Shown piece after piece: positions 17,730 through 24,855 of a stretch of 64,000 nucleotides of DNA. The stretch's first letter is position 1, and every line of letters starts with the position of its first letter. The position numbers were made by a program, and so were the translations under genes. The notes under the pieces were generated by a model. It made no database searches, was not told where the DNA came from, and saw only the letters and a list, made by a program, of their open reading frames with translations. This DNA comes from Amorphus coralli DSM 19760 (GTDB taxonomy: Bacteria > Pseudomonadota > Alphaproteobacteria > Rhizobiales > Amorphaceae). The stretch spans positions 62,001 to 126,000 of the forward strand of contig NZ_KB894577.1 in NCBI RefSeq assembly GCF_000374525.1, written 5' to 3'.

Positions 17730-17953
17730 CGACACTCCTGGCAAGCGGCGCCCCCGCCCCACTTCGTCTGCAAGTTACGATCCGGATCGCGGACCGGATA
17801 ACCATCCGGCGCAGCCGGGACGCGAACCTGCCGGGCGGACCCGGCACATCCTGCTCGCTCTACCCTAGAAAGACGTCGGTGATGCGTCGCGTCACGACGG
17901 CTCAAACATCGGTGACGGGGAGCATCAAGCCGCCCCCTCGCCTGCCGGCTCGC

Positions 17954-18442
17954 CTATCCGACCCGACGCCGGGGCTCGCCCCGGTTCAGCCGCCAGATCG
18001 AGACGGTGAGTGCTGCCGCGAACGTCACCCATAGGAGGTAAGGGACCAGCAAGAAGGCGGCGGTGAGGCTGAACTGCGAAAAGGCGATGATGGTCGCCAC
18101 GATGGCCAGCCACAACGCCGCGATGTCGAGCATGGCGAGGTCCGGGCGCTTCGCCCCGAAGAACAGCGGCGACCAGGCGGCGTTCAGGCCGATCTGCAGG
18201 AAATAGAACGCGAAGGCCCAGGGCGCGGCGGCAAAGCCCACCTTGTACCAGAGCACGAAGCCGGCGATGGCGATCATCGCGTAGAGCACCGTCCAGGCCG
18301 GCGGAAACACCCAGTCGGGGGGCGTGAACGACGGCTTGTCGATCTCGCGATACCACGCGTCGGGCCGGAAGAAGACGCCGGTGAGCGCGGCACAGGCGAC
18401 GGCCGCGAAAAACAGAAACAGGACGAGAAGCGAGACGAGCAT
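17954..18442 (-). CDS. tspO: TspO/MBR family protein
   Basis: A 162-residue membrane protein of the tryptophan-rich sensory protein (TspO) family. Five hydrophobic helices are visible. The signature lies in WYREIDKPSFTPPDWVFPPAWTVLYAMIAIAGFVLW (about residues 30-66), and N/W-rich FLQIGLNAAWSPLFFG follows near residues 86-101. TspO binds tetrapyrroles and, in photosynthetic alphaproteobacteria, modulates pigment gene expression under oxygen. No pigment genes are seen here. The start at 18442 is the ATG before the first helix. About 180-230 bases upstream lies an unusual array of TGCGCA palindromes. Confidence 0.93.
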   Translation of the reverse strand: MLVSLLVLFLFFAAVACAALTGVFFRPDAWYREIDKPSFTPPDWVFPPAWTVLYAMIAIAGFVLWYKVGFAAAPWAFAFYFLQIGLNAAWSPLFFGAKRPDLAMLDIAALWLAIVATIIAFSQFSLTAAFLLVPYLLWVTFAAALTVSIWRLNRGEPRRRVG

Positions 18443-18622
18443 GGGTCGGGCGTTCCAAGACGTGAGGGCAGCCGGCGGACCCCAGCCTTGTCCGGTCAAC
18501 GCACGAACTCGGCTTCCGGATCAGGGAGCGACGGGAAAATTTCCGCGCACCGCCGCGTCCCTCATGCCTGGAGCGAATACCACGACCGCGCATTGACGCC
18601 GCGCAAGGCGCCCGCGCAGATC

Positions 18623-18670
18623 TGCGCACGTCTGCGCACGATTGCGCAGGCGCTGCGCAGTGCCTGCGCA
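18623..18670. repeat. Helically phased TGCGCA palindrome array
   Basis: Five copies of the palindrome TGCGCA begin at 18623, 18633, 18643, 18654 and 18665. The spacings are 10, 10, 11 and 11 bases, about one helical turn each. Related CGCGCA and GCGCA strings precede them at 18613 and 18601. The array lies between the end of the acetolactate-synthase-like gene and tspO, upstream of tspO. Proteins bound at each copy would sit on one face of the helix, so it could be an operator array. It might instead be a simple repeat. Confidence 0.6.
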
Positions 18671-18692
18671 GGCCCCGTCCGCCCCCTCGCGG

Positions 18693-20450
18693 TCAGCCCT
18701 GCTTGGCCAGCGCGCCGGCCCGGATTGCCGACAGCGTCGTGGCAGGGGTAATGGCGTCGGGATCGGTCTTTAGGTGCAGAAGCGACAGCCGGCCGGAGGC
18801 CAACGCCGCCTCGAGCGCCGGCTCGAAGTCGGCCGTCGACCGCACCCGCGCGGCGAACGCGCCATAGGCCTCGCCGAGCATCGCGAAGTCCGGGTTGAAG
18901 AGGTCGGTCGCCGAAACCCGTCCCGGATATTCGCGCTCCTGGTGCATGCGGATGGTGCCGTAGATGCCGTTGTCGACGACGATGAGCACCAAGGCCGCGC
19001 CAGCCTCCGCCGCAGTGCCGAGCTCCTGCATGGTCATCTGCAGATCGCCGTCGCCGGCGACGCAGACGACGGTGCGCTCCGGCTCGCGGATCTTTGCCGC
19101 GATCGCCGCCGGAAGGCCGTAGCCCATGGTACCGGAGGTGGGCGCGAGAATGGTTCCGGGCCCGCGATAGCGGTGGAAGCGGTGCACCCAGGCGGCGAAG
19201 TTGCCGGCCCCGTTGGCCATCACCGCTTCCTCCGGCAGCCGGCGTTCCAGCACCGCCATGACCACGCCCATGTCGACGAGGCCATCGCCGCCCTGCCCGG
19301 CAGCCCCATCCGCCACCGGCGCGGGCGGCGTCGACCAGGCCAGGTAGTCGGTGTGGGCGACCTCGGCCTGCCCGGCCCAGGCCGGCGCATTGGGCGGCCG
19401 GAGGCCCCGCCAGGCGTCCAGGAAAGCCCCCGGGACAGCGTTCACGCCCAGTGTCGGCTGGTAGACCCGGCCGATTTCCTCCGCCCCGGGATGGACGTGC
19501 ACCAGCTTTTGGCGCGGCACCGGGATGTCGAACAGCGTGTAGCCCTGCGAGGCCATCTCCGACATCCGATCGCCGAGAAGCACCACCAGGTCCGACTCGG
19601 CGACCCGCGCCTTCAGCGCCGGGTTGATGCCGATGCCCACGTCGCCGGCATAGTGGCCATGCGTGTTGTCGAAGAGTTCCTGACGGCGGAAGGCGGTGGC
19701 GACCGGCAGATCCCACGCTTCGGCGATGTCCGCCAGGGTTTCCACCGCAGCCGGCGACCAGCGCGAGCCGCCGGCAATGACGACGGGGCGCTCGGCGCCC
19801 TCCAGCAGCTGCGCGAAGCGCGCCACCTCGATCGCCGACGGACCCGGTTCGGGCGCGGCAGCCGCCGCGACGGGCACCGTTGCGACCCGGTCGCGCAGCA
19901 TGTCCTCCGGCAGCGCCAGTACCACCGGGCCGGGCCGCCCGGCCGTCGCCGTGACGAAGGCCCGCGCCACCATCTCCGGGATGCGCTCGGCCGTGTCGAT
20001 CTCCGCCACCCACTTGGCGATGCCGGAAAACATCTGCACGAAGTCGACTTCCTGGAAGGCGTCTCGGCCGCGCATGTCCCGGCCGATCTGGCCGACGAAC
20101 AGGATCATCGGGGTGGAGTCCTGCTGGGCGACGTGCACGCCGGCGGCCGCATTGGCGGCACCCGGCCCGCGCGTCACGAAGCAGATGCCGGGCCGACCGG
20201 TCATCTTGCCCCAGGCCTCGGCCATGAACGCCACCCCGCCCTCCTGGCGCCCGACCGTAAGCGGAATGTCCGCGTCCACGAAGGCATCCAGCGCCGCCAG
20301 ATAGCTCTCTCCGGGGATGCAGAAAACCCGGTCGACCCTGTTGGCGGACAGGCAGTCGACGAGGATCTCGCCGCCGGTGCGCGGCGTGGGATGGCGAGAG
20401 GCGATCTCAGGCACGGGAAAGATGGCAGGCGGGGTCGGATCGGACGACAT
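18693..20450 (-). CDS. Acetolactate-synthase-like thiamine diphosphate enzyme
   Basis: A 585-residue protein of the acetohydroxyacid synthase/benzoylformate decarboxylase superfamily. Residues 25-200 form the Pyr domain, with the catalytic Glu in VGRQEGGVAFMAEA (about residue 69). The middle domain has VIAGG and VVLLGDRMSEMASQGYT. The PP domain has GTMGYGLPAAIAAK and the cofactor motif GDGDLQMTMQEL with DNGIYGTIRMHQ. No small regulatory subunit (ilvN) is beside it and the enzyme differs from biosynthetic IlvB. The substrate, probably a 2-oxoacid, is unknown. The ATG at 20450 is 34 residues before the first domain motif. Confidence 0.88.
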   Translation of the reverse strand: MSSDPTPPAIFPVPEIASRHPTPRTGGEILVDCLSANRVDRVFCIPGESYLAALDAFVDADIPLTVGRQEGGVAFMAEAWGKMTGRPGICFVTRGPGAANAAAGVHVAQQDSTPMILFVGQIGRDMRGRDAFQEVDFVQMFSGIAKWVAEIDTAERIPEMVARAFVTATAGRPGPVVLALPEDMLRDRVATVPVAAAAAPEPGPSAIEVARFAQLLEGAERPVVIAGGSRWSPAAVETLADIAEAWDLPVATAFRRQELFDNTHGHYAGDVGIGINPALKARVAESDLVVLLGDRMSEMASQGYTLFDIPVPRQKLVHVHPGAEEIGRVYQPTLGVNAVPGAFLDAWRGLRPPNAPAWAGQAEVAHTDYLAWSTPPAPVADGAAGQGGDGLVDMGVVMAVLERRLPEEAVMANGAGNFAAWVHRFHRYRGPGTILAPTSGTMGYGLPAAIAAKIREPERTVVCVAGDGDLQMTMQELGTAAEAGAALVLIVVDNGIYGTIRMHQEREYPGRVSATDLFNPDFAMLGEAYGAFAARVRSTADFEPALEAALASGRLSLLHLKTDPDAITPATTLSAIRAGALAKQG

Positions 20451-20538
20451 CGGGCACTCACGGGCGAAAATTCGGACGCTTGATGTCAGGCGGCGGGCGG
20501 GATGAAGTCAATGGAGGGAAGACAGGTTTCTGCCATTC

Positions 20539-21506
20539 TCAGACGGCGCCGTTCGGGTCTTTCCGCAGCTGCCGGCTGCTGTCTTCTCCAGCCGCACCGT
20601 CTTTCGATGGCAGCATTGGCATCACAAGCAAGGCGATGCCAATTCCCGCGATGGTCAGAAGAACCCGGTTGGATGCCAGGTCGAGCGATCCCGCTTCGGC
20701 CGAGAAGTCGAAGGCCAGCGCAATGGCCGTCAGGCAGAACGTCCAGATGCCGTATCGCTTCGCCCCGATCAAAAGCATGCAGAAGACGAGAAATCCCACC
20801 AGAAGGACGTGGATCGAGGGCATCGGCGCGAGGCCGAGAAGCACTCCTCCGGCAGCAGCGCCGAGCACCGTTCCCCACCCGCGCGTCTTGATTCGATAGA
20901 GCGTCTCCCCGCGTGTCGGCTTTATCACCCGGAGGCCGGCCGCCGGCAGCCAGCACGGATGCGATCCGGGAGCAAAGCCCGCGGCGGTTCCTCCGAGCAA
21001 CGAAACCACCGTCATGCCAGTCAGGAAACGGCGACCCGCAACACCCAAGAAACCGGCCTGCGATGGTGCGGCTGTCGCCTCGGTCTTCACCTTCGCGACG
21101 CAGAACGCGACAAAGCCGGCTCCCCACAGCGTCCCAAAAAGAAAGCTGAGACCGTAGTCCGTCTCGCCTCCGGGAGGCACCTGGCCGACGGAGAGAAAGA
21201 ACGCCAGAGCCGCGAGCGCCACCGGCAGTCGGAGATAGCCGCCGCGCAGCTCCCCAATTCCCTGAGCCATTGCAGCCGAAAGCGCGACGACGAAAAAGGC
21301 CGTGGAGGCGCCGCGACACTGGCCCCGACCGTGGCAAACGCAGCGAGGATGAAACACGCCGCAACGAGGACTTTCCAGCGCCCCGCTGCCGGCAGGCGCG
21401 GAAAGGAGACGATCAGCAAATATGCTCCGAACGAGGCCACACCGCCCGGAAAGGGATGCCCGGCCGCTATGCCTGCAAGCCATGGTGAAACGACGCCCAG
21501 GGACAA
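20539..21506 (-). pseudogene. FUSC-family membrane protein gene, frameshifted
   Basis: Two overlapping reading frames together encode one FUSC (fusaric acid resistance-like) membrane protein. The first frame, open from about 21600, gives AGHPFPGGVASFGAYLLIVSF and later AFATVGASVAA, then turns into arginine/serine-rich nonsense near 21310. The second frame picks up STAFFVVALSAAMAQGIGEL at the same place and runs to 20539. It includes the family segment KPTRGETLYRIKTRGWGTVLGAAAGG and several helices. The switch at about 21305-21312 fits loss of one base. No ATG starts the first frame; TTG at 21506 is one choice. It may be a decayed gene or a sequencing error. FUSC proteins are efflux-type membrane components. 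Confidence 0.75.
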
Positions 21507-21889
21507 CAGAAGCGCCTTGAACGTCTTCTTCCGTGTCAGGTGAAGTGTTGAAACGCCGAAGATTGCGACCTCCGCAACAGCGGACCGGAGTGACAGGGGG
21601 TGGGCAGATCAAACTGGCCGACGGCAGATCAGGGGATTCTGCACTTTCGCGCAAACTATTCCGCAACGACGCATTGATGTTGCCGCCGGGAATGACCATC
21701 TAAACGAGGTAGGCCCAAAGATGGGCTCTGCATTGGAGCTTGATTGAGCTCGATATTTGGCCGGATCGCTTGGCCGTTGCGCCCGTTTCGACGGGCTTTC
21801 GTTCAGACCCTCCACCCAATTTCGACCCAATTGGCGAGCCGCTAAGACGCGTGCTCGTGGCTGAACACGCGCGACCACAAGGAACTGGC
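21507..21889. other. Intergenic region with probable cspA leader
   Basis: Part of 21507-21600 may be the lost N-terminus of the FUSC-family gene on the minus strand. The rest precedes the cold shock gene. Bases 21720-21889 could be a long 5' leader of the kind that makes cspA mRNA temperature-sensitive. It contains a GTTTCGACGGGC stretch and repeated CGACCCAATT / CACCCAATTT words near 21810-21830. Promoter hexamers could not be fixed. Confidence 0.4.
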
Positions 21890-22099
21890 ATGACGACAGG
21901 CAGCGTTAAATTCTACAATTCCCAGAAGGGCTTCGGCTTCATCCAGCCCGACGACGGCGGCAAGGACGTGTTCGTCCACGCCACCGCGCTCGAGGCGGCT
22001 GGCATGCACGGTCTCGATGAAGGCCAGAAGGTTTCCTTCGAGGTCCGCGACGACGCGCGGTCCGGCAAGAAGGAAGCCACGAACATTCGCGCCGCCTGA
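21890..22099 (+). CDS. cspA: CspA-type cold shock protein
   Basis: A 69-residue single cold shock domain protein, an RNA chaperone of the cytoplasm. The sequence [34 protein letters not shown] has both RNA-binding motifs, KGFGFI and VFVH, and the length is that of the CspA family. The start at 21890 follows an AAGGA ribosome binding site. It is a monocistronic unit ended by a strong intrinsic terminator. A second, two-domain cold shock gene lies at 13298-13885, so the organism has at least two types. Confidence 0.96.
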   Translation: MTTGSVKFYNSQKGFGFIQPDDGGKDVFVHATALEAAGMHGLDEGQKVSFEVRDDARSGKKEATNIRAA

Positions 22100-22110
22100 G
22101 CGGTGCATTA

Positions 22111-22137
22111 GGGGCGCGGGAAACCGCGCCCCTTTTT
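22111..22137 (+). terminator. Intrinsic terminator of cspA
   Basis: A perfect 9-bp stem GGGGCGCGG / CCGCGCCCC with a GAAA tetraloop (22111-22132) is followed at once by TTTTT. It begins 11 bases after the cspA stop codon. Confidence 0.95.
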
Positions 22138-22169
22138 CTTACTCACCGGACAGCGACGAGGACCAGGTC

Positions 22170-22400
22170 ATGAGCGAACACACCTACAAGGTCGGTCAGA
22201 CCGTAACCATCGTTGCCCGGCACCAGATGCCCGGCGCGGCCGGTACCTACACGATCCTGGCGCTGATGCCGGAAGAACGCGGCGACCATCAGTACCGCGT
22301 CCGCAGCACCACAAGTCCGCAGCTGCGTGTTGTCCCCGAAAGCGAGATCTCGCGCGCGACGACGCCCGAGCCCGACATCTTTCGCGCTTCAGAGCACTGA
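22170..22400 (+). CDS. Small conserved hypothetical protein
   Basis: A 76-residue protein without a known function. The core TYKVGQTVTIVARHQMPGAAGTYTILALMPEERGDHQYRVRSTTSPQLRVVPESEI resembles a family of small alphaproteobacterial proteins. They share a KVGQTV beginning, a P-x-E/D-x-G-x-x-QYR-x-x-S centre and a closing R-V-V-x-E-S-E-I. It looks like a small beta-barrel. The start at 22170 was chosen because upstream in-frame sequence overlaps cspA and its terminator. GACGAGGACC gives a ribosome binding site. It is separated from cspA by the terminator, so it needs its own promoter. Confidence 0.7.
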   Translation: MSEHTYKVGQTVTIVARHQMPGAAGTYTILALMPEERGDHQYRVRSTTSPQLRVVPESEISRATTPEPDIFRASEH

Positions 22401-22472
22401 TCTGAACGCCTGAATGCCTGTGCACTGTCCGTTCACGGACGGATCAATCCTACAATCCTGAAGGAGTCGGGC

Positions 22473-22619
22473 ATGGGCACGGAAAAGAAGCGCGGAAACA
22501 AAGAAGCCAAAAAGGCGAAGTCGACGACCAAGGGCGCCAAGGGCGTTCCGAAATACATGGCCGAAAGCGACCTTGCCGCCCCGAACGCCTTTTTGCCGAA
22601 AACAGGCAAGGCCAAATAG
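22473..22619 (+). CDS. 48-residue Lys-rich small protein
   Basis: A very short gene with a strong AAGGAG ribosome binding site 7 bases before its ATG. The product starts MGTEKKRGNKEAKKAKSTT and ends LPKTGKAK, with about one quarter lysine and a predicted very basic charge. Small proteins with a RGNKE-AKK or RGNRE-KKPK beginning recur in Hyphomicrobiales and have no known function; nucleic-acid binding is only a guess. A hairpin GACCGGCG-CCTGT-CGCCGGTC follows 11 bases after the stop. Confidence 0.65.
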   Translation: MGTEKKRGNKEAKKAKSTTKGAKGVPKYMAESDLAAPNAFLPKTGKAK

Positions 22620-22630
22620 GCCTCATCCCT

Positions 22631-22651
22631 GACCGGCGCCTGTCGCCGGTC
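22631..22651 (+). terminator. Hairpin after the 48-residue protein gene
   Basis: A perfect 8-bp stem (GACCGGCG and CGCCGGTC) with loop CCTGT lies just after the stop codon. The tail is pyrimidine-rich rather than a clean T run, so termination may be weak. Confidence 0.45.
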
Positions 22652-22716
22652 GCCCTGCCTGTCTCTTTCTCCGTTTCCCCCTCTTCTCTCTCCCCTTCCA
22701 GAGCCCGCAACGATCA

Positions 22717-22774
22717 TTCAACCGATCGGTTGACAGTCGCGTCTTGCGCGCTTATGTTCAACCTCATGGTTGAA
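22717..22774 (+). promoter_or_regulatory. arsR-type promoter with twin operator dyads
   Basis: A promoter TTGACA (22730-22735), 17-base spacer and TATGTT (22753-22758) reads toward the regulator. Two matching dyads flank it. TTCAACC-GATC-GGTTGAC at 22717-22734 overlaps the -35 box. TTCAACC-TCAT-GGTTGAA at 22757-22774 overlaps the end of the -10 box and the ATG at 22766. Their centres are 40 bases apart, about four helical turns. The layout fits autorepression by the ArsR-type product. The predicted transcript start falls at or within two bases of the ATG, which suggests a leaderless message. Confidence 0.75.
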
Positions 22775-23179
22775 TTTCAGACATCCCAGCTCGACACCGT
22801 CTTTCACGCCCTCGGGGACGCCACGCGCAGGCAGATGCTGCACGCGCTGGCCGACGGTGAGCGCACCGTCAGCGAACTGGCGGATCCGTTCTCCATGTCG
22901 CTGGCTGCCGCCTCCAAGCACATCAAGGTGCTGGAGCGGGCCGGGCTCATCCGCCGCGAGGTTCGCGGCCGGACGCATCACTGTCGGCTGGTGCCGGGGC
23001 CGCTGGCCTCGGCCAACCGGTGGCTTGCCTACTACGAACGCTTCTGGACCGAGCGCCTCGACACCCTCGACCGTCTGTTGCGGGAAGAGGACGCGGGGCG
23101 GCTCACTTCTGAAAGGGAGAAGACCGATGACTCAGACACAGATGCAGAGCAACCAAGCAGGCGCCGTGGTGACGCCTAA
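22766..23179 (+). CDS. ArsR/SmtB-family transcriptional regulator
   Basis: A 137-residue ArsR-type winged-helix repressor. Residues 10-80 contain LDTVFHALGDATRRQMLHALADGERTVSELADPFSMSLAAASKHIKVLERAGLIRREVRGRTHHCRL, with the recognition helix SLAAASKHIKVLE. No metal-binding CxC pair is visible, so it belongs to the non-metal subgroup that is commonly paired with SRPBCC/AHSA1 proteins. The start at 22766 is chosen because the in-frame ATG at 22754 lies inside the -10 box and the TTG at 22730 is the -35 box. Its 3' end overlaps the next gene by 53 bases. Twin dyads at its promoter indicate autoregulation. Confidence 0.9.
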   Translation: MVEFQTSQLDTVFHALGDATRRQMLHALADGERTVSELADPFSMSLAAASKHIKVLERAGLIRREVRGRTHHCRLVPGPLASANRWLAYYERFWTERLDTLDRLLREEDAGRLTSEREKTDDSDTDAEQPSRRRGDA

Positions 23180-23690
23180 CGCCTACGGCCAGCTGATTGA
23201 GCCGGCAACGCTGGAAATCCAGCGCATTCTGCCGGGCCCCATCGAGCGGGTGTGGACCTACCTCACCGACGCCGACAAGCGCAGCGAGTGGCTCGCCGGG
23301 GGCGTTATGGGTGACGCGGCAGGCACGCAGGTCGAGTTCGTCTGGCGCAACAGCGAACTCACCGACCCGCCGGGCGACAAGCCCGACGGCTTTGGCGAGG
23401 AGCACCGAATGACGGCAACCGTCACCGAGTACGACCCGCCGCGCCGTCTGGCCTTCACCTGGGACGAGAGCGGCGATGTTTCCATCGACCTGGAGCCACG
23501 CGGCGACAGGGTGCTGTTGACCCTGGTGCACCGGCGGTTGCCGCGACGCTCCATGCTGGTTGGCGTCTCCTCGGGCTGGCACGCCCATCTCGACGTGCTC
23601 GTCGCCCGCCTGGAGGAGCGTGCACCGGCGCCCTTCTGGAACGCCTGGGCCGGCCTCAAGGCGGAGTACGAGCGCCGCATCCCGGAGTGA
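23127..23690 (+). CDS. SRPBCC/AHSA1-domain protein
   Basis: A 187-residue START-like protein of the AHSA1 (activator of Hsp90 ATPase homologue 1-like) family. The domain begins at about residue 27 (ATLEIQRILPGPIERVWTYLTDADKRSEWLAGG). It continues through EYDPPRRLAFTWDESGDVSIDLEP and ends with GWHAHLDVLVARLEE. Such proteins bind hydrophobic ligands in a deep pocket; the ligand here is unknown. GAAAGGGAGAAG gives a ribosome binding site. The start overlaps the regulator gene by 53 bases, which points to one transcript and possibly translational coupling. An alternative ATG at 23142 would shorten the overlap. Confidence 0.88.
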   Translation: MTQTQMQSNQAGAVVTPNAYGQLIEPATLEIQRILPGPIERVWTYLTDADKRSEWLAGGVMGDAAGTQVEFVWRNSELTDPPGDKPDGFGEEHRMTATVTEYDPPRRLAFTWDESGDVSIDLEPRGDRVLLTLVHRRLPRRSMLVGVSSGWHAHLDVLVARLEERAPAPFWNAWAGLKAEYERRIPE

Positions 23691-23818
23691 GGCGACCCAG
23701 CAGGGGCGCTCACCAACCCGATCGCTTGTGGTTGGCGGACGCCCCGGCGTCCGCCACCGAAACCACCGGCCACACGCATCGGGCACGGCAGCACCGATCA
23801 GATCCAGAAAGAGCCATC

Positions 23819-24235
23819 ATGTCGATGACCTATAGCGGCGGATGCGCGTGCGGTGCGGTCCGCTACGAGACTGCCAGCGCGCCGATTTTCCAGAACCATT
23901 GCCAGTGCCGAGACTGCCAACACGCCAGCGGGACGGGCCACGCGTCCTACCTGACCTTTCCGGACCGTTCCTTTGTGACGATCTCGGGAAAGGTGATCAC
24001 CTGGACGACCATCGCCGACAGCGGCCACGAGAAGACCCACGCCTTCTGCCCCGTCTGCGGAAGCCCGGTCTACCTCACACTCGCGGTGATGCCCGATGTC
24101 CTGGCGGTCCATGCTGCCAGCCTGGACGATCCGGGGCGCTTTCAGCCGGAGGCCGTGACCTATGCCGGCCGCGGCCTGCCCTGGGACACGCTCGATCCGT
24201 CCCTGCAGACATTCGAAACGGTCCCGCCACGGTAG
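23819..24235 (+). CDS. GFA family zinc protein (CENP-V/Gfa domain)
   Basis: A 138-residue protein of the glutathione-dependent formaldehyde-activating (GFA) family. Zinc-binding cysteines are visible as CACGAVRY (residues 9-16), CQCRDCQHASG (about 27-37) and FCPVCGSPVY (about 75-84). The fold is a small beta-tent. Many family members have no proven link with formaldehyde, so the enzymatic role is open. The start at 23819 gives the standard N-terminal Y-x-G-G-C-x-C-G pattern. It lies in a run of plus-strand genes after the ArsR/SRPBCC pair and may share their transcript. Confidence 0.88.
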   Translation: MSMTYSGGCACGAVRYETASAPIFQNHCQCRDCQHASGTGHASYLTFPDRSFVTISGKVITWTTIADSGHEKTHAFCPVCGSPVYLTLAVMPDVLAVHAASLDDPGRFQPEAVTYAGRGLPWDTLDPSLQTFETVPPR

Positions 24236-24336
24236 GCCTGACGCGGACATAGCCCCTCCGTCGCACGCTTTCTCACAGTCAGTGTTTCGTCCCTCGCGGT
24301 GCAGGCGTGCGCCGCGAAACAAGGAGAGAGTCCCAA

Positions 24337-24798
24337 ATGGACAAGATCCCCCACTTCACGACCAGCTTCATTGTCGACCAGAGCCCGGAAGCCGCGGTCT
24401 CCGCCATCTGCTCTCCCAAGGACTGGTGGAGCGGCGAGCACGAGGGCGAGCCCAAGGCGGTCGGAGATATCTTCGTCTATCGCTACCAGGATCTGCATCA
24501 CTCGACGCAGAAGGTGAGCGAGCTCGTTCCCGGTGAGCGCGTCGTTTGGACAGTTCTCGACTGTCAGCTCAACTATCTCGATGACGTCAAGGAATGGGCG
24601 GGCACGTCGATTGCCTTTGACGTCCGGCGCAAGGGTTCCAAGACCGAAGTCACCTTCACCCACGTGGGGTTGGCGCCGGAAGTGGAGTGCTACGACACTT
24701 GCTCGACGTCCTGGACCCGGCTGATCCGGGGCAGCCTGAAAGAATTCATCGCGACGGGCAGGACGGAGTTGATCACCCTGACCGCTTCTGCCGGGTAG
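24337..24798 (+). CDS. SRPBCC domain protein
   Basis: A 153-residue START-like protein, distinct from the SRPBCC protein at 23127. The sequence has the usual N-terminal strand-helix (FTTSFIVDQSPEAAVSAICSPKDWWSGEHEG), the middle YRYQDLHHSTQKVSELVPGERVVWTVLD and the closing helix CSTSWTRLIRGSLKEFIATGR. The family binds lipophilic molecules; the ligand is not predictable. AAGGAGAG is a strong ribosome binding site before the ATG at 24337. It follows the GFA gene by about 100 bases on the same strand. Confidence 0.85.
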   Translation: MDKIPHFTTSFIVDQSPEAAVSAICSPKDWWSGEHEGEPKAVGDIFVYRYQDLHHSTQKVSELVPGERVVWTVLDCQLNYLDDVKEWAGTSIAFDVRRKGSKTEVTFTHVGLAPEVECYDTCSTSWTRLIRGSLKEFIATGRTELITLTASAG

Positions 24799-24855
24799 TC
24801 CGGGCGGGGCTGTGGAGATCACGGCCCCGCTCACCCCGGGACGGGCGTTCGGAGT

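Noticed and set aside
22730-22765. Upstream starts of the ArsR-type gene (TTG 22730 or ATG 22754)
   Set aside because: These codons coincide with the -35 and -10 promoter boxes, so they cannot be part of the main transcript.
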